Part shown: positions 53,985-64,000 of the stretch, in pieces
How the letters are laid out: each line of letters begins with the position of its first letter
Position numbering within the stretch: the stretch's first letter is position 1
Assembly (NCBI GenBank): GCA_905221605.1
Contig: CAJNDS010001079.1
Coordinates: forward strand, 761,001 to 825,000
DNA: 64,000 bases
Reading direction: 5' to 3'
From: Symbiodinium natans
Taxonomy: Eukaryota > Sar > Dinophyceae > Suessiales > Symbiodiniaceae
The notes under the pieces: generated by a model
Told to the model about the DNA's origin: nothing
The model's database searches: none
What the model saw: the letters and a program-made list of their open reading frames with translations, nothing else
Made by a program: the position numbers and the translations under genes

Positions 53985-54046
53985 CGGTTTAGGGTTTAGG
54001 GTTTAGGGTTTAGGGTTTAGGGTTTAGGGTTATAGGGTTTAGGGCT
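53985..54046. repeat. TTTAGGG array next to the LINE 3' end
   Basis: Seven or eight TTTAGGG heptamers, which read CCCTAAA on the LINE's coding strand and directly follow its 3' end. Confidence 0.9.
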
Positions 54047-56816
54047 TACTTCGCTTGCTTCGCTTACACTCAACTCGCTCAAACTGCCCACAGGCAGTCC
54101 AAAGGGAGGGAAAGTGGGTTGCGAGATACCTCCATTTGCAATGGCAGGTCGTTGCAACGCACAAGCAGCAGCAGTCTTTCAGTCGCCATCTACGTGTCTC
54201 AAGGATCCAGTTCGTCCACTTCCACAGATGTGGTGGAGTGGAAGAGGATGGAGATGAAGTCAGGCGCTCGGCGTGTGACAAACTGGGATAGGCCAGAAGC
54301 CCCAAACAGGTCACAGCTGCCCGGACAAGCTTGCAAACAATGTTGCAACGTAGCTTTTACTGCCTGACCGAAGGGGCACGGCTTCAGCAAAATATCTTCA
54401 TGTCCTGGAGTCGCCAGTAACAGGCGAAGTGGCCACAGTCCCGTCAACCGAGCAAAACTCCACAGCTCAACAGAATCCCACAGCTTATCTGGAACACATC
54501 CCAATGATACATCCCACCCTTGGCAGGCGCGAGCTGGGCAAAGGTCTATGTACCGCAAGTTAAGACCTGCCAAAACCTTAGTGGCGGAAGCTGCGAATTC
54601 CGTCAAGTCCAAGGCACTAAGGCGAGGAGTCAACACTAAACGCTTGTAACGCTGCAGCAAAGTTTTCCGCAAGGCCTTACAGGATCTGGCCATCTCCATT
54701 TCTTCCACCGTGCAAGCACCAGAGTCCTTGCAAAAGTGGAATTCCTCCGCGCTGCTCCAGAAGGTCACGAGTCATGTGCAACCAAGTACCATTGTGAATG
54801 GGTTCTGCCATAGTCACCATATGACACACTGGGTGATCTTGTAGAATGCTGATTTTAGCCAAATCAGCCAAAGCCCGTAATTTGGCCTTAGTGTCCAACC
54901 TAAAATGCCAACCAACAGTGGCCACTGCACTAAGCCCACGTATGGCAGACCCTGCTTTGCCTGCTAGAATTTGTTTCGCCCAGTCAGCCTGTAACTTGTT
55001 CAACTGTGAGTATGCGTCAGGTACCAAGGGCAGTAGTTCGGAGGCGTAGAGAATGACGGGTTCGACTCGCTCAGTGATGGCAACTGCCAAAACCGGGGCT
55101 GGAAACCCTGCCTGTCTAGCCATGGTCATAAGCTCCTGGAAGAGAGCATTCCCCGCCTTTAAAGAATGGGCAAGCCGCATTTGCAAGGAAAGATCACGTT
55201 CAAGCTGGACCCCTGCCAGCTTATACGTCTCACATGCAATGTCAACCAAGGGGACGTCAGGAGCGTCATAGCAGGGCATGATGGCAGGCTTCGACGGTCC
55301 CATATTAAACTTGGCACGAACAGTGTGCGCAAACAAGTCCGAACCCTCAGTTGCCGCCTTGCAGACCTCAGTGCAGGAAGGAAGCGGTGCAGCCAAATCA
55401 TCTATAAGGAGGAGAGGCCCCGGGGCTGAATGGAACTTAACCGGCCAAGAGGCGACAGAGTTCTAATGGCTCAAGGCGACAGAGTTCTGGGACAGGCGTG
55501 AGAGTCGTCCACAACCCTGCAATAGCATCGGCTGCAAGACTAGGCAGGACCGAGCTGGAAGGTTGGCAAACAGAAGAAAGAATTTGTTGCAGGAGCTTCA
55601 TGAAAGCCGTAAAGATGTGAACAGCAAAGCGCTTGCCTTGCGGAAGACCCGCCCTGAAAGACACCGCCTCTGACACTACCCCACCAAGGGAAAGGACAGC
55701 AGAGTCCATGTGAAGGAAGTGCCAAAGTAACAGCCGCTCTGTACCCACCACTCCTGCATGAAAAGCTGCGAGCAGCATTGCGTTACGATCCGTAGCATCA
55801 TAAGCGGATTGTATGTCTGCAAAGAGCAGATTTGTGAGGAGCCCTTGTGAGTGCCGAATGTGTGTGTGTGTAGTATTACCGCTAAAACGATGGCCACTGT
55901 CTCAAACTTGCCACCCGGTTGCACTGCGCCAGTGAAGTCCTTTAAGAGCTTTGTGCAACGTCCGAGCCAGAGCCCATCTTGAATTGCAGCCACATCTGAG
56001 ACGACACTTATTGGCCTGAGATTAGTGACCTGTCGGACTACTTTAGGCCCAGCCTTGCGAGTAGGCGTTATGGGTCTTTCACACCAAAGCGAGGAAGTTA
56101 ACTCACACTCCCTAGCTAAGTTTACCAAAGCCAAATTGAGAGCTTTAGCTGGGGGGCAGCTCGTCCTGGCAGCCGCCAGGGCGCAGCGGTAACTTTGTTT
56201 GCGCAGACGGAAAGACCGTTGCGCTTCATCAAGTTCTTGCCATGAATAAGGGGCTGCGTTGGTGTTGTGATCAGGGGCATCCACAAGACCTGGAATGCCT
56301 CTCGGCGCAGCTTTGTGCCTGTGAATGGGGAGAACACTCTGTTCAAAGTGCACGCTCACATTCTGGATCCTGATAGAAATCGTTGTCCGCTCTTCCCAGC
56401 AGATCATGCTGGATAGCAGAAATAGTCTGTTGCACCCCTGAAACTGCGCCAGTGTTAGGCTCAGCCAAGTTGAACCAGGAAGAAAGAAAGGCTTTCGCCT
56501 GACTAGGTTGAGATGTCAGGAGCGACAAATATCTGCTGACAGTGGCCGCCTTGGTTTGGTCAGCAAATCGCTTCACAGCTGCCCTGTGTTGGTCATAGTT
56601 CTGGAAGTCGCAGACTTTAGGCACTCTTTGTGGCCACCGGTTCCTTTTACCGGCGACTCCGCGAAAACGGGTAAGTCCCCCGCAATGCCATGCAAAACAA
56701 ACCAAAGCTTCCCTAACCCAAGCAGCCGCGTCAAGCAAATCCCGCTTACGCTTAGATAACATATTGCGCTTGTTTGCTGCAATCTCAACCTGCGCGTCAT
56801 TAGTAATCAACGCGCC
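54047..56816 (-). pseudogene. Frameshifted LINE (non-LTR retrotransposon) reverse transcriptase ORF
   Basis: Read on minus, an N-terminal region (56816-56350) contains RNMLSKRKRDLLDAAAWVRE. After a frameshift near 56350 comes the finger region with NLRPISVVSDVAAIQDGLWL. A shift near 55830 leads to motif A (FADIQSAYDATDR) and motif B (AGLPQGKRFAVHIF). Another shift near 55440 leads to motif C as LLLIDDLAAP (usually YVDD or FADD; both Asp kept), then NMGPSKPAIMPCYDAPD. A shift near 54770 gives the C-terminal region with HCLQACPGSCDLFGA. The order and motifs are those of a non-LTR RT. At least four frameshifts make it non-functional. No endonuclease domain is visible. Its 3' end meets CCCTAAA repeats and its 5' end the 42-bp array. 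Confidence 0.85.
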
Positions 56817-57294
56817 GCCCAACTTGAAACCTGGATTCGGCCAAGATGCCCCTCTTGGGCCCAACTTGAAACCCAAGATGCCTCTCTTGGGCCCAACTTG
56901 AGACCTGGATTCGGCCAAGATGCCCCTCTTGGGCCCAACTTGAAACCTGGCTTCGGCCAAGACGCCCCTCTTGTGCCAACTTGAAACCTGGATTCGGCCA
57001 AGATGCCTATCTTGGGCCCAACTCGGCCAAGATGCCCCTCTTGGGCCCAACTTGAAACCTGGATTCGGCCAAGATGCCCCTTTTGGGCCCAACTTGAAAC
57101 CTGGATTCGGCCAAGATGCCCCTGGATTCGGCCAAGATGCCCCTCTTGGGCCCAACTTGAAACCTGGATTCGGCCAAGATGCTCCTCTTGGGCCCAACTT
57201 GAAACCTGGATTCGGCCAAGATGCCCCTCTTGGGCCCAACTTGAAACCTGGATTCGGCCAAGATGCCCTTCTTGGGCCCAACTTGAAAACTGGA

Positions 57295-60200
57295 TTTTGG
57301 GAAAACCTGGATTCGGCCAAGATGCCAAGATGCCCCTCTTGGGCCCAACTTGAAACCTGGATTCGGCCAAGATGCCGACTTGAAACCTGATTTCGGCCAA
57401 GATGCACCAACTTGAAACCTGGATTCGGCCAAGATGCCCCTCTTGGCCCCAACTTGAACCCTGCATTCGGCCAAGATGCCCTTCTTGGGCCCAACTTGAA
57501 ACCTGGATTCGGCCAAGATGCCCCTCTTGGGCCCAACTTGAAACCTGGATTCGGCCAAGATGCGCCTCTTGGGCCCAACTTGAAACCTGGATTCGGCCAC
57601 GATGCCCCTCTTGGGCCCAACTTGAAACCTGGATTCGGCCAAGATGCCCCTCTTGGGCCCAACTTGAAACCTGGATTCGGCCAAGATGCCCCTCTGGGCC
57701 CAACTTGAAACCTGGATTCGGCCAAGATGCCCCTCTTGGGCCCAACTCCTGGATTCGGCCAAGATGCCCCCCTTGGGGCCAACTTGAAACCTGGGTTCGG
57801 CCAAGATGCCCTTCTTGGGCCCAACTTGAAACCTGGATTCGGCCAAGATGCCCCTTTTGGGCCCAACTTGAAACCTGCCCCTCTTGGGCCCAACTTGAAA
57901 CCTGGATTCGGCCAAGATGCCCCTCTTGGGCCCAACTTGAAACCTGGATTCGGGCAAGCTGCCCCTCTTAGGCCCAACTTGAAACCTGGATTCGGCCAAG
58001 ATCCCAACTTTCGGCCAAGATGCCCCTCTTGGGCCCAACTTGAAACCTGATTTCGGCCAAGATGCCCCTCTTGGGCCCAACTTGAAACCTGGATTCGGCC
58101 AAGATGCCCCTCTTGGGCCCAACTTGAAACCTGGATTCGGCCAAGATGCCCCTCTTGGACCCAACTTGAAACCTGAATTCGGCCAAGATGCCCCTCTTGG
58201 GCCCAACTTGAAACCTGGATTCGGCCAAGATGCCTTGGGCATTCGGCCAAGATGCCCCTCTTGGGCCCAACTTGAAACCTGGATTCCCCTCTTGGGCCCA
58301 ACTTGAAAACCTGGATTCGGCCAAGATGCCCCTCTTGGGCCCAACTTAAACCTGGATTCGGCCAAGATGCCCCTCTTGGGCCCAACTTGAAACCTGGTTT
58401 CGGCCAAGATGCCCTCTTGGGCCCAACTTGAAACCTGGATTCGGCCAAGATGCCCCTCTTGGGCCCAACTTGAAACCTGGATTCGGCCAAGACGCCCCTC
58501 TTGGGCCCAACTTGAAACCTGGATTCGGCCAATTTGAAACCTGGATTCGGCCAAGATGCCCCACTTGGGCCCATCTTGAAACCTTTCGGCCAAGATGCCC
58601 CTCTTGAGCCCAACTTGAAACCCTTGGGCCCAACTTGAAACCTGGATTCGGCCAAGATGCCGCTCTTGGGCCCAACTTGAAACCTGGATTCGGCCAAGAT
58701 GCCCCTCTTGGGCCCAACTTGAAACCTGGGTTCGGCCAAGATGCCCCTCTTGAGCCCAACTTGAAACCTGGATTCGGCCAAGATGCCCCTCTTGGGCCCA
58801 ACTTGAAACCTGGATTCGGCCAAGATGCCCCTCTTGGACCCAACTTGAAACCTGGATTCGGCCAAGATGCCCCTCTTGGGCCCAACTTGAAACCTGGATT
58901 CCTTGGGCATTCGGCCAAGATGCCCCTCTTGGGCCCAACTTGAAACCTGGATTCGGCCAGGATGCCCCTCTTGCGCCCAACTTGAAACCTGGATTCGGCC
59001 AAGATGCCCCTCTTGGGCCCAACTTGAAACCTGGCTTCGGCCAAGATGCCCCTCTTGGGCCCAACTTGAAACCTGGATTCGGCCAAGATGCGCCTCTTGG
59101 GCCCAACTTCAAACCTGGATTCGGCCAAGATGCCCCTCTTGGACCCAACTTGAAACCTGGATTCGGCCAAGATGCCCTTCTTGGGCCCAACTTGAAACCT
59201 GGCCTCGGCCAAGATGCCTTGGGCATTCGGCCAAGATGCCCCTCTTGGGCACAATTTGAAACCTGGATTCGGCCAAGATGCCCCTCTTTGGGCCCAACTT
59301 GAAACCTGGATTCGGCCAAGATGCCCCTCTTGGGCCCAACTTGAAACCTGCATCCGGCCAAGATGCCCCTCTTGGGCCCAACTTGAAATGGGCCCAACTT
59401 GAAACCTGGATTCGGCCAAGATGCCTTGGGCATTCGGCCAAGATGCCCCTCTTGGGCCCAACTTGAAACCTGGATTCGGCCAAGATGCCCCTCTTGGGTT
59501 CAACTTGAAACTTGGATTCGGCCAAGATGCCCCTCTTGGGCCCAACTTGAAACGTGGATTCGGCCAAGATGCCCCTCTTGGGCCCAACTTCAAGCCTGGA
59601 TTCGGCCAAGATGCCTTTCTTGGGCCCAACTTGAAACCTGGATTCGGCCAAGATCTTGAAACCTGGGTTCGGCCAAGATGCCCCTCTTGGGCCCAACTTG
59701 AAGCCTGGATTCGGCCAAGATGCCCCTCTTGGGCACAACTTGAAACCTGGATTCGGCCAAGATGCCCCTCTTTGGGCCCAACTTGAAACCTGGGTTCGGC
59801 CAAGATTCGGCCAAGATGCCCTTCTTGGTCCCAACTTGAAACCTGGATTCGGCCAAGATGCCCCTCTTGGGCCCAACTTGAAACTTGGATTCGGCCAAGA
59901 TGCCCCTCTTAACCCCCCTTAAAACCTGGATTCGGCCAAGATGCCCCTCTTGGGCCCAACTTGAAACCTGGATTCGGCCAAGACGCCCCTCTTGGGCCAA
60001 ACTTGAAACCTGGATTCGGCCAAGATGCCCCTCTTGGGCCCAACTTGAACCTGGATTCGGCCAAGATGCCCCTCTTGGGCCCAACTTGAAACCTGGATTC
60101 GGCCAAGATGCCCCTCTTGGGCCCAACTTGAAACCTGGATTCGGCCAAGATGCCCCTTTTGGGCCCAACTTGAAACCTGGATTCGGCCAAGATGCCCCCT

Positions 60201-60836
60201 CTTGGGCCCAACTTGAAACCTGGATTCGGCCAAGATGCCCTTCTTGGGCCCAACTTGAAACCTGGATTCGGCCAAGATGCCCCTTTTGGGCCCAACTTGA
60301 AACCTGGATTCGGCCAAGATGCCCCTCTTGGGCCAAACTTGAAACCTGGATTCGGCCAAGATGCCCCCCAACTTGAAACCTGGATTGGGCCAAGAGGCCA
60401 TCTTGGGGCCCAACTTGAAACCTGGATTCCGGCGAAGAGCCCCTCCTGGGCCCAACTCGAAACCTGGATTCGGCCAAGATGCCTCTCTTGGGGTCAACTT
60501 GAAACCTGGATTCGGCCAAGATTCGGCCAAGATGCCCCTCTGGGGCCCAACTTGAAACCTGGATTCGGCCAAGATGCCCCTCTAAACCCCCAACTTGAAA
60601 CTTGGATTCGGCCAAGATGCCCCTCTTGGGCCCAACAACCTGGTGCCCTCTTGAAACTTGGATTCGGGCAAGATGCCCCTCTTCCAACTTGAAACCTGGA
60701 TTCGGCCAAGATCCCGGCCCAACTTGAAACCTGGATTCGGCCAAGATGCCCCTCTTGGGCCCAACTTGAAACCTGGATTCGGCCAAGATGCCCCTCTTGG
60801 GCCCAACTTGAAACCTGGATTCGGCCAAGATGCCCC
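57295..60836. repeat. Higher-order repeat, copy 1 (3542 bp)
   Basis: Irregular units within the array recur in the same order 3542 bp later. The match begins at TTTTGGGAAAACCTGG (57295) and continues to the window end. Only scattered substitutions are seen, for example T57391 against C60933 and G57564 against C61106. Confidence 0.95.
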
Positions 60837-63800
60837 TTTTGGGAAAACCTGGATTCGGCCAAGATGCCAAGATGCCCCTCTTGGGCCCAACTTGAAACCT
60901 GGATTCGGCCAAGATGCCGACTTGAAACCTGACTTCGGCCAAGATGCACCAACTTGAAACCTGGATTCGGCCAAGATGCCCCTCTTGGCCCCAACTTGAA
61001 CCCTGCATTCGGCCAAGATGCCCTTCTTGGGCCCAACTTGAAACCTGGATTCGGCCAAGATGCCCCTCTTGGGCCCAACTTGAAACCTGGATTCGGCCAA
61101 GATGCCCCTCTTGGGCCCAACTTCAAACCTGGATTCGGCCAAGATGCCCCTCTTGGGCCCAACTTGAAACCTGGATTCGGCCAAGATGCCCCTCTTGGGC
61201 CCAACTTGAAACCTGGATTCGGCCAAGATGCCCCTCTGGGCCCAACTTGAAACCTGGATTCGGCCAAGATGCCCCTCTTGGGCCCAACTCCTGGATTCGG
61301 CCAAGATGCCCCCCTTGGGCCCAACTTGAAACCTGGGTTCGGCCAAGATGCCCTTCTTGGGCCCAACTTGAAACCTGGATTCGGCCAAGATGCCCCTTTT
61401 GGGCCCAACTTGAAACCTGCCCCTCTTGGGCCCAACTTGAAACCTGGATTCGGCCAAGATGCCCCTCTTGGGCCCAACTTGAAACCTGGATTCGGGCAAG
61501 CTGCCCCTCTTAGGCCCAACTTGAAACCTGGATTCGGCCAAGATCCCAACTTTCGGCCAAGATGCCCCTCTTGGGCCCAACTTGAAACCTGATTTCGGCC
61601 AAGATGCCCCTCTTGGGCCCAACTTGAAACCTGGATTCGGCCAAGATGCCCCTCTTGGGCCCAACTTGAAACCTGGATTCGGCCAAGATGCCCCTCTTGG
61701 ACCCAACTTGAAACCTGAATTCGGCCAAGATGCCCCTCTTGGGCCCAACTTGAAACCTGGATTCGGCCAAGATGCCTTGGGCATTCGGCCAAGATGCCCC
61801 TCTTGGGCCCAACTTGAAACCTGGATTCCCCTCTTGGGCCCAACTTGAAAACCTGGATTCGGCCAAGATGCCCCTCTTGGGCCCAACTTAAACCTGGATT
61901 CGGCCAAGATGCCCCTCTTGGGCCCAACTTGAAACCTGGTTTCGGCCAAGATGCCCTCTTGGGCCCAACTTGAAACCTGGATTCGGCCAAGATGCCCCTC
62001 TTGGGCCCAACTTGAAACCTGGATTCGGCCAAGACGCCCCTCTTGGGCCCAACTTGAAACCTGGATTCGGCCAATTTGAAACCTGGATTCGGCCAAGATG
62101 CCCCACTTGGGCCCATCTTGAAACCTTTCGGCCAAGATGCCCCTCTTGAGCCCAACTTGAAACCCTTGGGCCCAACTTGAAACCTGGATTCGGCCAAGAT
62201 GCCGCTCTTGGGCCCAACTTGAAACCTGGATTCGGCCAAGATGCCCCTCTTGGGCCCAACTTGAAACCTGGGTTCGGCCAAGATGCCCCTCTTGAGCCCA
62301 ACTTGAAACCTGGATTCGGCCAAGATGCCCCTCTTGGGCCCAACTTGAAACCTGGATTCGGCCAAGATGCCCCTCTTGGACCCAACTTGAAACCTGGATT
62401 CGGCCAAGATGCCCCTCTTGGGCCCAACTTGAAACCTGGATTCCTTGGGCATTCGGCCAAGATGCCCCTCTTGGGCCCAACTTGAAACCTGGATTCGGCC
62501 AGGATGCCCCTCTTGCGCCCAACTTGAAACCTGGATTCGGCCAAGATGCCCCTCTTGGGCCCAACTTGAAACCTGGCTTCGGCCAAGATGCCCCTCTTGG
62601 GCCCAACTTGAAACCTGGATTCGGCCAAGATGCGCCTCTTGGGCCCAACTTCAAACCTGGATTCGGCCAAGATGCCCCTCTTGGACCCAACTTGAAACCT
62701 GGATTCGGCCAAGATGCCCTTCTTGGGCCCAACTTGAAACCTGGCCTCGGCCAAGATGCCTTGGGCATTCGGCCAAGATGCCCCTCTTGGGCACAATTTG
62801 AAACCTGGATTCGGCCAAGATGCCCCTCTTTGGGCCCAACTTGAAACCTGGATTCGGCCAAGATGCCCCTCTTGGGCCCAACTTGAAACCTGCATCCGGC
62901 CAAGATGCCCCTCTTGGGCCCAACTTGAAATGGGCCCAACTTGAAACCTGGATTCGGCCAAGATGCCTTGGGCATTCGGCCAAGATGCCCCTCTTGGGCC
63001 CAACTTGAAACCTGGATTCGGCCAAGATGCCCCTCTTGGGTTCAACTTGAAACTTGGATTCGGCCAAGATGCCCCTCTTGGGCCCAACTTGAAACGTGGA
63101 TTCGGCCAAGATGCCCCTCTTGGGCCCAACTTCAAGCCTGGATTCGGCCAAGATGCCTTTCTTGGGCCCAACTTGAAACCTGGATTCGGCCAAGATCTTG
63201 AAACCTGGGTTCGGCCAAGATGCCCCTCTTGGGCCCAACTTGAAGCCTGGATTCGGCCAAGATGCCCCTCTTGGGCACAACTTGAAACCTGGATTCGGCC
63301 AAGATGCCCCTCTTTGGGCCCAACTTGAAACCTGGGTTCGGCCAAGATTCGGCCAAGATGCCCTTCTTGGTCCCAACTTGAAACCTGGATTCGGCCAAGA
63401 TGCCCCTCTTGGGCCCAACTTGAAACTTGGATTCGGCCAAGATGCCCCTCTTAACCCCCCTTAAAACCTGGATTCGGCCAAGATGCCCCTCTTGGGCCCA
63501 ACTTGAAACCTGGATTCGGCCAAGACGCCCCTCTTGGGCCAAACTTGAAACCTGGATTCGGCCAAGATGCCCCTCTTGGGCCCAACTTGAACCTGGATTC
63601 GGCCAAGATGCCCCTCTTGGGCCCAACTTGAAACCTGGATTCGGCCAAGATGCCCCTCTTGGGCCCAACTTGAAACCTGGATTCGGCCAAGATGCCCCTT
63701 TTGGGCCCAACTTGAAACCTGGATTCGGCCAAGATGCCCCCTCTTGGGCCCAACTTGAAACCTGGATTCGGCCAAGATGCCCTTCTTGGGCCCAACTTGA

Positions 63801-64000
63801 AACCTGGATTCGGCCAAGATGCCCCTTTTGGGCCCAACTTGAAACCTGGATTCGGCCAAGATGCCCCTCTTGGGCCAAACTTGAAACCTGGATTCGGCCA
63901 AGATGCCCCCCAACTTGAAACCTGGATTGGGCCAAGAGGCCATCTTGGGGCCCAACTTGAAACCTGGATTCCGGCGAAGAGCCCCTCCTGGGCCCAACTC
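60837..64000. repeat. Higher-order repeat, copy 2 (partial)
   Basis: 3164 bp visible of a second copy of 57295-60836, more than 99 percent identical by eye, cut by the window edge. Confidence 0.95.

Larger units (their letters stand above)
56817..64000. repeat. 42-bp minisatellite array
   Basis: More than 7.1 kb of head-to-tail 42-bp units, continuing past the window. The plus-strand unit reads GATTCGGCCAAGATGCCCCT, then CTTGGGCCCAACTTGAAACC, then TG. Single-base variants and internally deleted units are common, and a GATGCCTTGGGCATTCGG variant recurs (about 58229, 59214, 59420). Because 42 is a multiple of three and the unit has a stop in only one frame, five frames are open for hundreds of codons, with minus frames repeating ESRFQVGPKRGILA, NPGFKLGPRGASWP or RIQVSSWAQEGHLG. 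I treat these as repeat translations, not genes. Confidence 0.98.

Noticed and set aside
56343-63997. Giant ORFs (up to 855 codons) in the array as genes
   Set aside because: Five frames are open at once because the 42-bp unit lacks stops in them. Only the LINE part at the end of one frame is coding-derived.
56817-64000. CRISPR array
   Set aside because: Units are contiguous near-identical 42-bp copies with no unique spacers, in a eukaryotic context.

Overview
The window looks like nuclear DNA of a dinoflagellate (Symbiodiniaceae-like). This is inferred from four things: a Ty1/copia element and a LINE of the style common in those genomes, many TTTAGGG-type telomere-like tracts inside the sequence, candidate spliced reading frames separated by long noncoding stretches, and almost no recognisable housekeeping genes. 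A plant or other alga with TTTAGGG telomeres cannot be excluded from sequence alone. No rRNA, tRNA, CRISPR array or bacterial-type operon was seen.

Layout. 1-16 kb: degenerate telomere-like tracts in both orientations, GA, TA and homopolymer microsatellites, and short GC-rich exon-like islands without an identifiable product. 16-21 kb: mostly unassigned, with a decayed coding remnant (remnant A, 19.2-20.7 kb, plus strand). 21.2-22.7 kb: C-terminal fragment of a copia polyprotein beside two identical 190-bp direct repeats. 22.7-31.2 kb: purine-rich on the plus strand, with four candidate minus-strand coding segments (coiled coil; a duplicated Trp-rich domain followed by a Cys/His cluster; a Pro/Ser/Ala-rich segment; a short helical segment ending at a GTAAGG donor). 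These may be exons of one or more split genes. 31.4-32.5 kb: decayed copia RT/RNase H remnant. 33.2-35.3 kb: frameshifted minus-strand gene relic.

35.4-42.4 kb holds the best feature: a structurally complete Ty1/copia retrotransposon on the minus strand. It has identical 145-bp LTRs, a 5-bp target duplication (AAAAG), an initiator-Met-type primer binding site, a polypurine tract and one uninterrupted 1985-residue Gag-Pol reading frame ending in a predicted membrane segment. 42.4-51 kb is largely unassigned, with one plausible small ORF (45.9-46.3 kb), a diverged internal duplication and a perfect hairpin. 51.5-53.3 kb is a second decayed coding remnant (remnant B, plus strand) related to remnant A.

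53.8-54.05 kb carries interstitial telomere-like repeats. Next to them lies a frameshifted LINE (non-LTR retrotransposon) reverse transcriptase on the minus strand (54.05-56.8 kb). Its upstream end runs in frame into a 42-bp minisatellite array that fills the rest of the window (56.8-64 kb). The array contains a near-identical 3542-bp higher-order duplication, and five of its six frames are largely open, so most long ORFs there are by-products of the repeat. Overall the window is a retroelement- and satellite-dominated, possibly subtelomeric, region rather than a set of cooperating genes.
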